64,000 bases of DNA from Oceanipulchritudo coccoides (GCF_010500615.1 NZ_JAAGNX010000003.1:682001-746000), one strand, 5' to 3'; counted from the first letter of the stretch, positions 52,001 to 62,386 are shown. The notes: a model not told the origin generated them from the letters alone. Translations and numbers: made by a program.

Positions 52001-52392
52001 TGCCACTGCTCGGGAAAACGTGGATCCAAGGGAGCAAAACTTCTCGGGTAGCGATAAATAATCCGGTTCTCCTCAAAACGCAGCACTTCTGACCGGGACT
52101 TTAATTGGCGGATTATGTTGTCCCTGCTGGCAAGATCGTCCGGGCGGCTTTGCAGATTCTCTAAAAAGCGAACCCTGTGATAACCCTTCACTCCGCGTAC
52201 GGGTCCGGCATAAATGGCCCCAAGCGATTTGGCAACATCCTGTGGGGAAGCGTCCTCAGCAATCTGGATAAGCCATGAATCGCCTGCCTCCGAGGATGGA
52301 TCAAGGGGCCGATCCAGTGCGAAAACGGGGGAGGAACTACTAATGAGGATCGCGAAGAACGCGATGCATGATAGGGAACGGGCAACAGGCAT
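49048..52392 (-). CDS. Secreted subtilisin-like (kexin-type) protease with P domain, cadherin-like region, LamG and aromatic C-terminal tail
   Basis: 1114 residues from the ATG at 52392. A signal peptide (LSCIAFFAILISSSSPVFA) is followed by a pro-region and the S8 domain with Asp near 166 (VVDEG), His near 207 (DDRHGTAV), Asn in WAAGNGG and Ser near 388 (SGTSAAAP). A P/Homo B domain lies at about 475-595, beta-rich repeats rich in DxDGD to about 780, then a LamG-like lectin domain (DFTVEAWIYPEDYG). The last 100 residues contain repeated LYPWVY, LGWVYS, LYPWFY and NWIYY motifs. It is probably exported and surface-bound. Confidence 0.93.
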   Translation of the reverse strand: MPVARSLSCIAFFAILISSSSPVFALDRPLDPSSEAGDSWLIQIAEDASPQDVAKSLGAIYAGPVRGVKGYHRVRFLENLQSRPDDLASRDNIIRQLKSRSEVLRFEENRIIYRYPRSFAPLDPRFPEQWHLENVGQSGGLPGADINVRPVWDSGITGAGVTIGVVDEGIQYAHPDLQSNWINGSGYDYNDDDSDPAPDPFDTDDRHGTAVAGISLAASNELGGLGVAYDASLVPLRLIAGGFEFGEEAEALSYHVSSGIPVDIYNNSWGPSDDAGIRYVDISSVLKSAFASNTSNGRNGKGTIYVWAAGNGGLNGDNSNYDGYNASPYTISVAALGDNDVKAGYSEPGANLLVSAPSRGLGAGILTTDNTGTSGYSDADYYENFSGTSAAAPIVSGVVALMLERRPELGWRDVQKILALTAVPVDFIEGEWTSNAAGHWASHNYGFGRVDAHAAVQLAADWPLLGARQVAQATSTASTFLPEGSLVNQSLQINRNIRVQHARIRVSLSHSDWGDLRFELRSPNGTRSVLAEPHRNSNSSGSPGSWTYLSTHFLNELSLGEWVLSITDDGTGGSGSLLGWSLELWGTEISAQENKPPAAESLVVESTSFPIEVDVLDGVTDADGDSLTILSIQQPRFGTIESISSRRIGFSMGQTKNGLDSFSVLISDGNGGVLRRIVQIRDPRPVGRNDLFPVLADSTTELPVLENDLDPDGDTLRLTRILSEVNGSATITGEGTIAYTPPAGFKGVERIQYELTDDSDGISTGWATVIVQQSADVVLDFDGEDDFVRLDNAPGLSIRDDFTVEAWIYPEDYGEYVTGFGRIFDRSTFIFFLNGFDHSFYNDKSLVAYFILEDGFTTVAANSISDSIQLNEWQHVAISYDSGNFSTPVRMYVNGVPVSLSYPLEGSSAPSQPLADNSNAPLYMGEAPSGARAFKGSMGEFRIWDSVVSPALIGARHASRLTGVESSLQFYLPLNKTLAPEAISGGSLPVVADIFEAQRVPRILPWRELENNYTILSNEGNGWWQDRTLGRLYGDLYPWVYLPTLGWVYSGHGEGNDPYVLYSDSSDLGWLATDRNLYPWFYQYGTGNWIYYLQGPENPTWFYSFSRSDWFSLN

Positions 52393-52465
52393 AATAAGAA
52401 ACAAATTTAGGACTTGTTGCCGTGAAGACAACTTCCCGTGGAATTTGTTTCGATAAAATTGCCCC

Positions 52466-54028
52466 CTATTGGAGAATCATGAAACAGGCGGCCATGACCA
52501 AAGTCGGGAACAATGCACCGAGGAGTAATTTGCCCGGAGCGACACCATCCTCAAAGTAACGACTGAGCAGGGATTGCCCCGCAGGATTGGGCGCATTCGC
52601 AATGACCGTCAAGCCCCCACCGGTAACGGCTCCGGCGACAACGGCATATTCCTTGATGACTGCCGATTCACCCAACATCGGATCAAACGCAGGTACTTGA
52701 CTGGCAAGGAAAGTGATGGCGGCGTTGTCGTTAAAGGCAGTGAGAACGGTTGCACCTGTAAAGAGACTGAACTCACCCAGCTGACTGAGGATGGGTGCAA
52801 TCCACCATTGTTGCAGGGACCCGTGCGTCACCAGTCCAGCAAGGAAAAATCCGACGAGAATCGGTCCCTTGATCTTTACGTCGTCCTGGTGCGTGGCGGT
52901 GGCTTGGACAAAAGCCATGAAGAAGAGGAAACCGGCGATGAAAATTGGTGGATTATGCAGATTGAAGACGGTCCATGCCATGAAACCCAGCACGACAATC
53001 GTGATCCAAAGCGGAATTGGCTCTTCTTGAGCACCTGTATGCTCAGCCTCACGCGCATCGGCAGTCTCCTTCAGGACAGCAAATTCCTTGCGCAGGAAAA
53101 ACCCGTAAACAGAGGTGGCAATAATGATCCCGACAAAAGCCTTCCAACCAAAATGCGTGAACATGAAGGCAATGTCCCAACCCCATTTGCCAGCCACCAT
53201 GAGAACTGGAGGGGCTGCGAAATGCGTCAAGGTCCCGCCAACCGAGACGTTGACAAAGAGGAGCCCGAGGGTGCCATATTTGAATTTATTGCTGGGTTTG
53301 AGCGTGTAAATCGTCTTCGCCAACAGAAGGGCGGCGATAGTCATTGCTGCAGGTTCTGTTATGAAGGATCCAAGCAAGGGAGCGACAATCAGAATACTAA
53401 ACCACCATGCCTTGGGTGAGCGTCCCCCGATACCCGCAATCCTGCCAAGGATGAGTTCGCTGAAATGCAGCACTGGCCGTGTGGAGGCGATGGCCATGAT
53501 CACAACGACAAAGACCGGTTCAGTGTAGTTAACGACCTCGTCAATGTAGTAAGTGGCGGAACCCCATCCATAGAAATAGAAAATCGAAACCAGGAGAGGC
53601 ACGCACCAGATGCCGAAAATTGCCTCCACTTCCCCAAGGAAATGGTAGATTGTTGCGGAAAAGCTGGTATCCTTGCGTTTGCTGTCAGCCGGGTCCCTTC
53701 CCTCTGCGATATACTTTTTCTCAAGCTCCTCGCGATGCTTAATCTCCAGATGATGAGCCATCTTCTGGAATTTGCTGGCCATGAAGGTATGCACGACCGC
53801 CATCAGGAAAATGATGCTCGCTACAAGATTGAACGGGTTTTCCTGAATCCGGTGCAGCAGAATGCTCGTGAGCGATTCCATCCCGTGCGCCTTTTCATAG
53901 GCTTCGTAGGCTGCCAGCGAAAATGGCAGCGTGACGGTATCTTCAGAGGGGGCATGCCCGCCCCGGGCAGCAAATGCCACAGCTGGGAAAAGAAGAATCA
54001 AAATGGGGAAAAATCGAGCTGTTTTCAT
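52466..54028 (-). CDS. Putative Na+/H+ antiporter (Na_H_antiport_3 family)
   Basis: 520 residues. A signal-like first segment (PILILLFPAVAFAA) is followed by about ten membrane helices. The ion-transport-like motifs STRPVLHFSELILG, SFITEPAAMTIAALLLAK, GTLTHFAAPPVLMV and FNDNAAITFLASQVP resemble NhaD/ion-transporter superfamily conserved helices with paired discontinuous motifs. A charged loop near residues 95-115 is cytoplasmic. Fits sodium-based homeostasis in a marine bacterium. 15 bp after yicC on the same strand. Confidence 0.83.
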   Translation of the reverse strand: MKTARFFPILILLFPAVAFAARGGHAPSEDTVTLPFSLAAYEAYEKAHGMESLTSILLHRIQENPFNLVASIIFLMAVVHTFMASKFQKMAHHLEIKHREELEKKYIAEGRDPADSKRKDTSFSATIYHFLGEVEAIFGIWCVPLLVSIFYFYGWGSATYYIDEVVNYTEPVFVVVIMAIASTRPVLHFSELILGRIAGIGGRSPKAWWFSILIVAPLLGSFITEPAAMTIAALLLAKTIYTLKPSNKFKYGTLGLLFVNVSVGGTLTHFAAPPVLMVAGKWGWDIAFMFTHFGWKAFVGIIIATSVYGFFLRKEFAVLKETADAREAEHTGAQEEPIPLWITIVVLGFMAWTVFNLHNPPIFIAGFLFFMAFVQATATHQDDVKIKGPILVGFFLAGLVTHGSLQQWWIAPILSQLGEFSLFTGATVLTAFNDNAAITFLASQVPAFDPMLGESAVIKEYAVVAGAVTGGGLTVIANAPNPAGQSLLSRYFEDGVAPGKLLLGALFPTLVMAACFMILQ

Positions 54029-54043
54029 GATAAAAAATACTGT

Positions 54044-54919
54044 TTATTCGATATTCTGGATCTGCTCACGGATCCTTTCAACCTCGTTCTTGGCTTCAAT
54101 CACATGCCGACTGATTTCGACATTATTGGACTTTGATCCAATGGTGTTAAATTCCCGGTTTATCTCCTGGAGAATAAATTCCAATTTGCGTCCGATTGGG
54201 CTCCCGGCTGCCAGGCACTCCGCAAACTGGTCAAAATGGCTCTCCAGTCGGGTTTGTTCTTCCGATATATCACACTTGTCCGCAAAGATGGCAATTTCCC
54301 TGAGCACACGTTCATCATTGAGGTCGAGTTCAAGGTTAGCCTGGCCGAGACGCTGGAAGAGGATCTCGCGATACCGGGGGACGGTGCTGGAAGATTCCTC
54401 ACCAATGGTGGTCAGCCCTCCTCTCAACGCACTCAGGCGATCCTTTAAATCGCTCTCAAGGGCAGCGCCTTCAGTGCCGCGCATGTCCTTTAACTCCCCG
54501 GCAGCCAGCTTGACACACTCCATCAGCGGAACGGAAATTTCATCACTGCCCGGAAGGAGGACATCCACTTTATTCAGGGCAGCCAGGCGCACGAGGGCAT
54601 CCGCGCCGGGTGGCCAGTCAATCCCCTGACGCTTAGCAACCTCACCAAGGCGCCTGAGGCTGGAATCCAAGCCAGCCTCGTCCCAGTGAAAGCCGCTCTC
54701 CGCCGCAGCGGGCTGGGCCTGGATACTCACGTGGAGCTTGCCGCGGGCAAAGGCCCCGCGCAGAAGCGCTTGGATGTCACGCTCGAGCAACTGCCACTCA
54801 CGTGGAAGGGAAACCGAAATCTCGAGGTTGCGGCGGTTGACCGAATTGATCTCGACGGAGATATCCATCCCGGCGAAATTCGTCTGGTTACGGCCAAACC
54901 CCGTCATTGAATACATCAT
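54044..54919 (-). CDS. yicC: YicC/YloC-family endoribonuclease
   Basis: 291 residues. The family start MTGFGR is present after one residue, followed by [17 protein letters not shown] and the C-terminal DUF1732 block [23 protein letters not shown]. YicC proteins act on structured or small RNAs and are linked to stress and stationary phase. The start overlaps the trpB stop as ATGA, so translation is coupled. Confidence 0.93.
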   Translation of the reverse strand: MMYSMTGFGRNQTNFAGMDISVEINSVNRRNLEISVSLPREWQLLERDIQALLRGAFARGKLHVSIQAQPAAAESGFHWDEAGLDSSLRRLGEVAKRQGIDWPPGADALVRLAALNKVDVLLPGSDEISVPLMECVKLAAGELKDMRGTEGAALESDLKDRLSALRGGLTTIGEESSSTVPRYREILFQRLGQANLELDLNDERVLREIAIFADKCDISEEQTRLESHFDQFAECLAAGSPIGRKLEFILQEINREFNTIGSKSNNVEISRHVIEAKNEVERIREQIQNIE

Positions 54920-56145
54920 GATGCATTTTCTCCCATTTCCTTGAGAACCCGTTCAATTTCGCTCACATCCTTGTCTCCCCGCCCGCTCAAATTGACACAG
55001 AGGATTGCCTCCGGCGCCATTTGCGGGGCCCGTTCCATGGCATAAACAATCGCATGCGTACTCTCAAGCGCGGGCAGAATTCCCTCGGTCTGGCAAAGGA
55101 ACTTGAAGGCCTTGAGCACATCATCATCCGAGGCATAGGCGTATTCGATTCGTCCCAGATCCCGGTACCAGGCATGTTCCGGACCAATGGCGGCGTAATC
55201 CAAGCCTGCCGAAATTGAATGAGTGGGCTCAATCTGACCGTCAGCGTTCTGGAGGATATAGGTCTTGCAACCTTGCAGGACGCCCATCTTCCCGCCCTGG
55301 AAGCGCGCGGCATGCTCGCCTTGTGATATGCCACGCCCACCCGCCTCAACGCCGACGAGACGAACAGACGGATCCTCAAGAAATTCGTGGAAAAACCCGA
55401 TGGCGTTGCTGCCGCCGCCGACACAGGCAACCATCTCATCCGGAAGGCGGCCCTCAGCCTCCATGATTTGCGTCCGCGTCTCCTGACCAATAACACTATG
55501 AAAATCCCTGACCATCATCGGAAATGGGTGTGCCCCAAGGGCGGAACCCAGGATGTAATGCGTGTTGCCTGAGCTGGCGACCCAATCACGCATGGCTTCG
55601 TTGACTGCATCCTTCAGCGTACGCTGTCCGGTCTTGACGCCACGCACCTCCGCACCGCAGAGACGCATGCGAAACACATTCAGGGCCTGACGCTCCATGT
55701 CGACTTCACCCATGTAGATCACACATTCCATGCCAAACTTGGCACATACTGTAGCCGTCGCGACCCCATGTTGTCCGGCTCCTGTTTCAGCAATGATACG
55801 CTCTTTCCCAAGCCGCTTGGCGAGGAGAATCTGACCGAGAACATTATTGATCTTGTGCGCTCCCGTGTGCAGCAGGTCCTCGCGTTTGAGGTAGATGCGT
55901 GCACCCCCGAGTTTGCGGGTCATGTTTTCGGCAAAATACAGTCCGGTCGGCCGCCCGGCATAGGTTTTCAGGTAGTGGTGCCATGTCGCCATGAATTCAG
56001 GCTCAGCCTTTGCCTTCTCATAGGCCCGGGTGAGTTCCTGCAGGCAGGTCATGAGCGTTTCAGGCACATAGCACCCTCCGTATGGTCCAAAGTGCCCGGA
56101 GCTGTCCGGAACGCTTGATTTGTCGATTTCTTGCGTGGAAGTCAT
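54916..56145 (-). CDS. trpB: Tryptophan synthase beta subunit
   Basis: 409 residues from the ATG at 56145; the longer frame to 56244 starts at [19 protein letters not shown] opens the protein, the PLP lysine is in [11 protein letters not shown] (near residue 98), the catalytic Glu in [11 protein letters not shown], and the phosphate loop in GGGSNAIG. It joins indole and serine to tryptophan. trpA and other trp genes are absent here, so TrpA must be encoded elsewhere. It is coupled to yicC. Confidence 0.96.
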   Translation of the reverse strand: MTSTQEIDKSSVPDSSGHFGPYGGCYVPETLMTCLQELTRAYEKAKAEPEFMATWHHYLKTYAGRPTGLYFAENMTRKLGGARIYLKREDLLHTGAHKINNVLGQILLAKRLGKERIIAETGAGQHGVATATVCAKFGMECVIYMGEVDMERQALNVFRMRLCGAEVRGVKTGQRTLKDAVNEAMRDWVASSGNTHYILGSALGAHPFPMMVRDFHSVIGQETRTQIMEAEGRLPDEMVACVGGGSNAIGFFHEFLEDPSVRLVGVEAGGRGISQGEHAARFQGGKMGVLQGCKTYILQNADGQIEPTHSISAGLDYAAIGPEHAWYRDLGRIEYAYASDDDVLKAFKFLCQTEGILPALESTHAIVYAMERAPQMAPEAILCVNLSGRGDKDVSEIERVLKEMGENAS

Positions 56146-56227
56146 GTATCTAGACACTGTGGGCAGGTTTAGACCAGATGCCAGTCTTCTTGACAATAAA
56201 AACCGTGCCAGCGGTCCCGGGTGGGCA

Positions 56228-57667
56228 TCAAAGGTGTTTCGCAATCACGACCGTGAAATCGTCCACCTGCCCGTCGCCGTCGCCTGAGAACAGGGAAATC
56301 CGGTCCAGAATCCCACTGACCAAGTCCTCTGAAGTGCGAGCCCGCAAAGTACTGACCACCTCGGCCAGGCGTGAGTTTCCAAACTCCACCCCTTCCACGT
56401 TCACGGCCTCCGTCACACCATCTGTGTAGAGAGCGAGAATATCGCCCTTCTTGAAGGGAATCGTTAAATCCTGGATGGCCATGTCAAAGATCTCATTGGG
56501 AACCATTCCAAGGGCCATTCCTTCACTTTGAAGAAATTCATGGGCTACCGGGGCATTATCCGCGGAATGCACGATAATCGGCAGCTCATGTCCGCCCCGG
56601 GCAAAGACAATCTCGTCAGCGGCAAGATCAACCACGGCGTAAATGATGGTGACAAACATCTCCGGGCGCGTCTCGCCGACCATGACTTCGTTCAACTCGC
56701 TCAAGACTCGGGCTGGCGAATCCATATGCCGGGCAAAATGGCGCAGGTTACTCTGGCAAATAGCCATCAAGAGGCTGGCCGGAATCCCCTTTCCAGAGAC
56801 ATCCGCAATGGCGATGCCCACGCGATTCTCATCAATTGGAAAAATATCATACAAATCACCCCCGACCTTTTGCGCGGGCTTGTAGATGGTGGCCATTTCC
56901 AGATTTGGAACTGCTGGAAATTCCTTTGGAAGCAGCATGCTCTGAATCTCGTGCGCCAATCCCAGATCACTGTCCAGTTTGTTCTTTTCAATCTGGGAGG
57001 CCATCAAATCCAGATTGTGGATAGCCAGTCCCGCCTGCTCGGCCAGGCTCTGTGCGAGTGAAAAGTCTGTCTCTCCGAATGATCCACCGTCGGAAGGATT
57101 GACCATCGCAAGGACCCCGATATTCCGGTCGCGGAAGAGGATCGGAACAACGATGACACTGCGCACTTCCAAGGCCGGATCATCATGCTTGATGATGCGG
57201 GGATCCTCCAGGGCGTTTTCAATCAGGATCCCTTTGCCGCTCTGGGCTGCTGTCCCGACAAGCCCCTCGCCTATCTTGAAGACCTCCGACTTGAGGATTT
57301 GCTCAATGAACTTGGCCCGCGTGGTGATTTTCACCCGTGAACTGGGCGGCAGGGGACGGTGCGGGGGAAAAAGGCCTTCCACCGAGACACCACGGATCCG
57401 ATCGCCTTCACACTCGAAAATACAGGCACTGAGCGCACCGGTACTGAGAATGGCCGCGTGCACTACACGCTCAAACAATTCCTGCCGCGTAACGCCCTCC
57501 CCGATTGCCTCGACCATGTTATGGACAAAATCGAAAACGATCAATTTTTCCTGCGCAAGCATCTGACGCTGCTCGTCAAGGCGCGTGTTTTCACGACGGG
57601 CAGTCCACCAGAAAAACCAGCCAATTCCTGTTCCAAGAGCCAACCCGAAGAAAAAAACCAGCAGCAT
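56228..57667 (-). CDS. Membrane-anchored GAF-SpoIIE serine phosphatase (RsbU-like)
   Basis: 479 residues. One N-terminal membrane helix ([18 protein letters not shown]), a GAF domain at about 55-225 ([36 protein letters not shown]), a helical linker, and a SpoIIE phosphatase at about 270-475 with [34 protein letters not shown] and VDDFTVVI. It would dephosphorylate the STAS protein encoded 13 bp upstream in response to a small ligand or redox cue bound by GAF. Confidence 0.92.
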   Translation of the reverse strand: MLLVFFFGLALGTGIGWFFWWTARRENTRLDEQRQMLAQEKLIVFDFVHNMVEAIGEGVTRQELFERVVHAAILSTGALSACIFECEGDRIRGVSVEGLFPPHRPLPPSSRVKITTRAKFIEQILKSEVFKIGEGLVGTAAQSGKGILIENALEDPRIIKHDDPALEVRSVIVVPILFRDRNIGVLAMVNPSDGGSFGETDFSLAQSLAEQAGLAIHNLDLMASQIEKNKLDSDLGLAHEIQSMLLPKEFPAVPNLEMATIYKPAQKVGGDLYDIFPIDENRVGIAIADVSGKGIPASLLMAICQSNLRHFARHMDSPARVLSELNEVMVGETRPEMFVTIIYAVVDLAADEIVFARGGHELPIIVHSADNAPVAHEFLQSEGMALGMVPNEIFDMAIQDLTIPFKKGDILALYTDGVTEAVNVEGVEFGNSRLAEVVSTLRARTSEDLVSGILDRISLFSGDGDGQVDDFTVVIAKHL

Positions 57668-57680
57668 GTTGAATCCGTTC

Positions 57681-58199
57681 CTACTGTTCCTCCATCTGGT
57701 TCTTCAGGAAGGAAATGACGTCTTGAAACTTTGTTTTGTTCGAGTCGTCAATTTCCACAAGATTCTCATGGGCCTGCAAAACCAGACGGGCGTTCTCGAC
57801 TTCCGAAAGATGGGACTTGTCCGATTGATCCCCGACCGCCTCAAGTTGTGCATTATCTGCAGCGGTTGCCGCTCCATCATCAAGGATGAGCAGGCGATGC
57901 AGCCCAAGGTTACGCACTAGCTCGCTGTTACGCGCACCCAGGCGAGTCAGAACAACCGTGCCTTTGGGTTTCATCTTCATCAGCTTGATTCCCAGTCCGG
58001 CAAGGATACCGAGGAATGTGCTGTCCATTCCTGAACATTGCTGGAAATCAATGACAAACCGGGTCTTCCCCTGCTCGACCAGACGATCGAACAAATTCTT
58101 GACCGGCCCGCTGTTAATGAAAGAGGCCTTCCCATTGATTTTCACAATAACCGGATCGTCGTAGGGATTGACAAGGAAATGGGGTTCGTCCTGTGACAT
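57681..58199 (-). CDS. STAS-domain anti-sigma factor antagonist with C-terminal extension
   Basis: 172 residues. The STAS core (about 15-110) has the acceptor serine in FQQCSGMDSTFLGIL and a GLHRLLILD strand at the end. The extra 60 residues are acidic and helical (SHLSEVENARLVLQAHENLVE) and absent from minimal SpoIIAA-type proteins. It is encoded between aconitase and the GAF-SpoIIE phosphatase with short gaps (28 and 13 bp), so the pair is a likely cognate set. No dedicated kinase is beside it. Confidence 0.88.
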   Translation of the reverse strand: MSQDEPHFLVNPYDDPVIVKINGKASFINSGPVKNLFDRLVEQGKTRFVIDFQQCSGMDSTFLGILAGLGIKLMKMKPKGTVVLTRLGARNSELVRNLGLHRLLILDDGAATAADNAQLEAVGDQSDKSHLSEVENARLVLQAHENLVEIDDSNKTKFQDVISFLKNQMEEQ

Positions 58200-58227
58200 G
58201 GTGATCGGCTCAACGGGAGTAATTAAG

Positions 58228-60948
58228 CTACTTGGCGTTCTTCAATAGACTCCGTAAAACATAGGGAAGAATACCGCCGTGTCGATAATATTCGACCTCA
58301 ATACCAGTATCGATGCGCACCAGAAGGGATACTGTATCGACATTCCCGTTACTTCGGACGATCTCAAGATCAACCTCTTGGCCAGGTTTCAAATTATTAT
58401 CCAGTCCCTTGAGATTAAACACCTCTGATCCATCGAGGGAAAGGGAATCAACATTCTCGCCATCCTTGAATTCAAGGGGAAGCACTCCCATGCCGATCAG
58501 GTTGGAACGGTGGATGCGCTCGTAACTCTTTGCCACGACCACCTTGACCCCGAGAAGATTGGTTCCCTTCGCGGCCCAGTCACGACTTGAACCCATTCCA
58601 TAATCCACTCCACCAAAGACAATCAGTGGCGTGTTCCGCCTGGCATATTCCTGACAGGCGTCAAAGATGTCCACGACTTCACCTTCCGGCATGAGCTTGG
58701 TGTAACCACCTTCCTTCCCATCTGCCATTCGGTTCTTAATGCGCACGTTGGCAAAGGTTCCGCGTGTCATGATGCGGTCATTACCACGCCGTGACCCGAA
58801 GGAATTAAAATCTTTCCTCTCCACGCCGTGCTCATTCAGGTAACGGCCAGCCGGTCCGGATTCAGGAATATTACCAGCTGGGGAAATGTGGTCGGTTGTC
58901 ACGGAATCCCCGAGCAGGGCCAGCGGGCGCATCCCCTCGAAGGTTGTGATTGAGCCAACTTCCAAATCAAAGCCATCAAAGAAAGGCGGCTTCTGGATGT
59001 AAGTGCTCGAATCCTTCCAGGAATAAATGGCCCCGGTGGAGGATTCGATTTCCTTCCACTCAGGATTGGCATTCAAAATATCGCTGTACTGGCTGGAATA
59101 CATGGCCGGGCGAATCCCGTCAGCCACAGCCTCCTCAATTTCGCGATGGGTCGGCCAGATATCCTTCAGATAAACGGGATTGCCCTCCGAGTCATTGCCG
59201 AGGGATTCCGTATCGAGGTCGATGTCCACACGCCCGGCAAGTGCGTAGGCGACCACCAATGGCGGGGACATGAGGAAATTCGCCTTCACGGCGCTATGGA
59301 CCCGGGCCTCGAAGTTGCGGTTTCCGCTGAGAACAGATGCTGTCACCAGATTACCTTCCTCGATTGCCGCCTCAACCGGTCCATCGAGGGGTCCGCTGTT
59401 ACCGATACAGGTCGTGCATCCATAACCCACAAGATTGAAACCAAGCTGGTCAAGATAGCGTTGAAGACCTGTCTTGTTTAAGTATTCGGTCACCACTCGT
59501 GAACCCGGTGCGAGGGAGGTCTTTACAATAGGATTGACCTCCAGACCGCGCTCGACGGCTTTCTTTGCCACCAGGCCCGCCCCGATCATAACCGAGGGAT
59601 TCGAGGTGTTGGTGCAGCTCGTGATGGCGGCAATGACGACTGATCCATGCGAAAGGCCCGAGCGGGTTGCCGTGAGGGTTCCACCGTTGTCAGGCTTTTC
59701 AATTTCCACCTCAAGCGAGCGACCACGCTCCCCTGCCTCAACACCGAAGCCGCCCTCAGCAACAGGCATTTCCATCAAGCCATTGAAGACATTCTTCAAG
59801 TCAGGCACATCGATGCGGTCCTGCGGACGCTTTGGCCCGGCGACACTCGGAACAATGGTGCCAAGGTCGAGATTCAGCACCTTGCTGTAATCAATCTCAC
59901 CTTCCTTGGGGATACCAAACATCTTTTGTTCAATATAATAGTCGCGAACCTGCTCGATACTTTCCTCTGAGCGCCCGGTCATGCGCATGTAATTGAGGGT
60001 CTTCTCATCGATCGGGAAAAAGCCCATCGTGGCGCCATATTCGGGTGCCATGTTGGCAATAGTGGCCCGGTCCGGCAGTGAGAGGCTCTCGGTCCCCTCA
60101 CCATAGAATTCCACGAACTTTCCGACCACCTTCTCCGCACGAAGCAACTGGGTAATCCGCAGGGTCAGGTCGGTCGCGGTCACGCCTTCACGCATCGCTC
60201 CAGTGAGATTGACACCGATCACTTCCGGGGTCTGGAAAGCAATTGGCTGCCCAAGCATACCTGCCTCGGCCTCAATTCCGCCAACGCCCCAGCCAACAAT
60301 TCCCAAGCCATTGATCATGGTCGTGTGGGAGTCGGTCCCGACAAGCGTATCCGGGTAATAGACTCCGTTCCGCTCAAAAACCACCTTGGCGAGATATTCG
60401 AGATTCACTTGGTGGACAATTCCGATCGCCGGTGGCACCACGGCGAATGTTTCAAAGGCCTGCTGGCCCCATTTGAGAAATTCATACCGCTCACGGTTGC
60501 GGCCAAATTCGATCTTCAGGTTGTCGAGGAAGGAGGAGGCCGTCCCTGAACGGTCAACTTGGACCGAGTGGTCCACCACCAGATCCACAGGAACCAGCGG
60601 CTCGATCACAGCCGGGTCGCCGCCGACCGACTTGACCGCATCGCGCATCGCCGCGAGATCCACAAGCAATGGAACACCGGTGAAGTCCTGCAGGACGATG
60701 CGGCTGACCACAAAGGGAATCTCCTTTGTCCCGGGATTTTTTGCATCGTAGGCAGCAAGGGCACGGACGTCTGCCTCGTGGACGCGCTGTCCGTCACAAT
60801 TTCTCAAGACAGACTCAAGAACGACCCGGATGCTGATCGGCAAACGGGAAATTGGACCGAGGCCCTGCTCCTCAAGAGCTGGCAGACTGTACAGTTCGCC
60901 GGAACGGAAGGGCTTGCGGGCGGAAAATGGATCGCTTGTTACACTCAT
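58228..60948 (-). CDS. acnA: Aconitate hydratase A
   Basis: 906 residues from the ATG at 60948; an in-frame start 24 nt upstream is possible. The three [4Fe-4S] ligands are in [10 protein letters not shown] (near 444) and [13 protein letters not shown] (near 511). [15 protein letters not shown] and the C-terminal swivel segment [11 protein letters not shown] are also typical. It isomerises citrate and isocitrate. Like AcnA/IRP1 it may bind mRNA when the cluster is lost. It is followed closely by the STAS gene. Confidence 0.96.
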   Translation of the reverse strand: MSVTSDPFSARKPFRSGELYSLPALEEQGLGPISRLPISIRVVLESVLRNCDGQRVHEADVRALAAYDAKNPGTKEIPFVVSRIVLQDFTGVPLLVDLAAMRDAVKSVGGDPAVIEPLVPVDLVVDHSVQVDRSGTASSFLDNLKIEFGRNRERYEFLKWGQQAFETFAVVPPAIGIVHQVNLEYLAKVVFERNGVYYPDTLVGTDSHTTMINGLGIVGWGVGGIEAEAGMLGQPIAFQTPEVIGVNLTGAMREGVTATDLTLRITQLLRAEKVVGKFVEFYGEGTESLSLPDRATIANMAPEYGATMGFFPIDEKTLNYMRMTGRSEESIEQVRDYYIEQKMFGIPKEGEIDYSKVLNLDLGTIVPSVAGPKRPQDRIDVPDLKNVFNGLMEMPVAEGGFGVEAGERGRSLEVEIEKPDNGGTLTATRSGLSHGSVVIAAITSCTNTSNPSVMIGAGLVAKKAVERGLEVNPIVKTSLAPGSRVVTEYLNKTGLQRYLDQLGFNLVGYGCTTCIGNSGPLDGPVEAAIEEGNLVTASVLSGNRNFEARVHSAVKANFLMSPPLVVAYALAGRVDIDLDTESLGNDSEGNPVYLKDIWPTHREIEEAVADGIRPAMYSSQYSDILNANPEWKEIESSTGAIYSWKDSSTYIQKPPFFDGFDLEVGSITTFEGMRPLALLGDSVTTDHISPAGNIPESGPAGRYLNEHGVERKDFNSFGSRRGNDRIMTRGTFANVRIKNRMADGKEGGYTKLMPEGEVVDIFDACQEYARRNTPLIVFGGVDYGMGSSRDWAAKGTNLLGVKVVVAKSYERIHRSNLIGMGVLPLEFKDGENVDSLSLDGSEVFNLKGLDNNLKPGQEVDLEIVRSNGNVDTVSLLVRIDTGIEVEYYRHGGILPYVLRSLLKNAK

Positions 60949-61011
60949 AGTTACTTTCGACAAAGCCGCCATTTAAGAAAAGGTCGGCCAGCCTTGTCTA
61001 TATTAAACATG

Positions 61012-61044
61012 GAAAAGAAAATGCCCGGCTGTCTAGCCGGGCAT
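61012..61044 (-). terminator. Rho-independent terminator of the peroxiredoxin gene
   Basis: A perfect 10-bp stem (ATGCCCGGCT / AGCCGGGCAT, 61021-61044) with a 4-nt loop is followed on the minus strand by TTTCTTTTCC. It starts 17 bp after the peroxiredoxin stop. This is the strongest intrinsic terminator in the window and separates the peroxiredoxin from the aconitase transcript. Confidence 0.85.
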
Positions 61045-61061
61045 CTTAAAAGAGGATGAAA

Positions 61062-61532
61062 CTAGCGGAGAACCGCCTGGATCTCGTCAAATGGCGGCAA
61101 CTGCTTGGGGTCATCGCTTGACCAGCTGTAGGTCACTTTACCATCCTTGCCGACGACAAAAGCGCTGCGCTTGGCCACGCCTTTCAGACCGAGAAGGTCC
61201 GCGTAAAGCACATCGTAGGCTGTGGCGACTTCCTTGTTAAAATCTGAAAGCAGCGGAATGGTGATGCCCGTGGACTTGGCAAATGCCTCCTGGGCGAAAG
61301 GGCTGTCGACACTGATTGCCCAGACGTCGGCATCCAGATCACTGTATTGATCCAATCCAGCGGAGACCGAACACAATTCCTTCTGGCAGACGCTGGTAAA
61401 GGCGAGAGGGAAAAACAGAAGCACGGTCTGCTTCTTTCCTGCATTATCCTTGAGGGAAACGTCGTTGAGCCCGTCGGCAGTCTTCTGCTTCAAGGTAAAT
61501 TCGGGAGCGATGCTGTTTACTGATATGGCCAT
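61062..61532 (-). CDS. Peroxiredoxin, PrxQ/BCP-like
   Basis: 156 residues. The catalytic P-x(3)-T-x(2)-C is in PLAFTSVCQKELC, where the peroxidatic Cys is followed five residues later by a second Cys, the PrxQ/BCP spacing for an intramolecular resolving cysteine. Later parts (LLSDFNKEVATAYDVLY) resemble AhpE. No signal peptide, so cytoplasmic. It reduces peroxides with thioredoxin, complementing KatG. It has its own terminator and a divergent promoter gap with the rhomboid gene. Confidence 0.92.
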   Translation of the reverse strand: MAISVNSIAPEFTLKQKTADGLNDVSLKDNAGKKQTVLLFFPLAFTSVCQKELCSVSAGLDQYSDLDADVWAISVDSPFAQEAFAKSTGITIPLLSDFNKEVATAYDVLYADLLGLKGVAKRSAFVVGKDGKVTYSWSSDDPKQLPPFDEIQAVLR

Positions 61533-61570
61533 TGTTCAATTGATTGATGATGAATAGTTGAAATCAACAC

Positions 61571-61597
61571 TTTGCAAAGCGATTGTCGCAATGCAAA
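61571..61597. promoter_or_regulatory. 27-bp symmetric inverted repeat in the peroxiredoxin/rhomboid promoter gap
   Basis: TTTGCA-AA-GCGA-TTG-TCGC-AA-TGCAAA: two perfect inverted arms (6 and 4 bp) separated by symmetric AA and a 3-nt centre. It lies 39 bp upstream of the peroxiredoxin start and 88 bp upstream of the rhomboid start. The dyad looks like a binding site of a dimeric regulator, but an RNA hairpin cannot be excluded. Confidence 0.4.
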
Positions 61598-61684
61598 CCC
61601 CGCGGCGTATTTTTTGAGTAATTTGCCCCATGAACTTACTCCGGAGGGTTGCTTTGTGAAAAAGCTGCCTACACTATATCGTCA

Positions 61685-62386
61685 ATGTCGAATCAGTTTT
61701 ATCGCGAATCCAACCAGATCCTCCCGCCGGTAATCATGAATCTCCTGATCGCCAACGGGATGTTATTCTTCCTGCAAATGTTCTTCGGCGGACAAAATGG
61801 CGGAATGCTTGAGAAATATCTGGCCCTATGGCCGATAGGCATTGACCAGTGGGCCCAGTCCAAGGGATTTCTTGCCGGGGCGAATATCAGTTTTTATCCT
61901 TGGCAGATTCTCACCTATGGTTTTCTCCACGGGAATTTTGCCCATATCTTTTTCAACATGCTCGCGCTCTGGATGTTCGGGCGCGAAATTGAACTGCGGT
62001 GGGGCTCCAAGCGTTTCCTCACCTATTACCTGACTTGTGTCGTCGGGGCGGGGATTATCCAGCTCACTGTCGCCTCAATCTCACTTAAAAGCGGCGGCAA
62101 CCCCTACCCCACAATTGGGGCGTCTGGAGGAACCTATGGCATCCTTCTGGCCTTTGGGATGCTCTTCCCGTATCGCCGGATCATGCTTCTCTTCCCGCCA
62201 ATTCCAATGGAAGCACGCTATTTTGTCATCCTTTTCGGCGGCTTGGAATTGTTTCTGGGTGTCTCAGGATTGCGCACCGGCATCGCGCATTTTGCCCACT
62301 TGGGCGGTATGCTCTTCGGGGCCCTCCTCATCCTGTACTGGCGGGGCAAGTTGCCCGTCAAGCCAAAGCACCGGATCTATTGGTAA
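61685..62386 (+). CDS. Rhomboid-family intramembrane serine protease
   Basis: 233 residues from the ATG at 61685; the frame extends to a TTG only. Six membrane helices. The catalytic Ser is in GASGGTYGIL (near 147), the His in AHFAHLGGMLFG (near 203), and the L1-loop W-R motif appears as FGREIELRWGSKRF. FLHGNFAHIFFNMLALW contains the conserved H-x(3)-H/N-x(3)-N. It cleaves membrane protein helices; substrates are unknown. Confidence 0.92.
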   Translation: MSNQFYRESNQILPPVIMNLLIANGMLFFLQMFFGGQNGGMLEKYLALWPIGIDQWAQSKGFLAGANISFYPWQILTYGFLHGNFAHIFFNMLALWMFGREIELRWGSKRFLTYYLTCVVGAGIIQLTVASISLKSGGNPYPTIGASGGTYGILLAFGMLFPYRRIMLLFPPIPMEARYFVILFGGLELFLGVSGLRTGIAHFAHLGGMLFGALLILYWRGKLPVKPKHRIYW

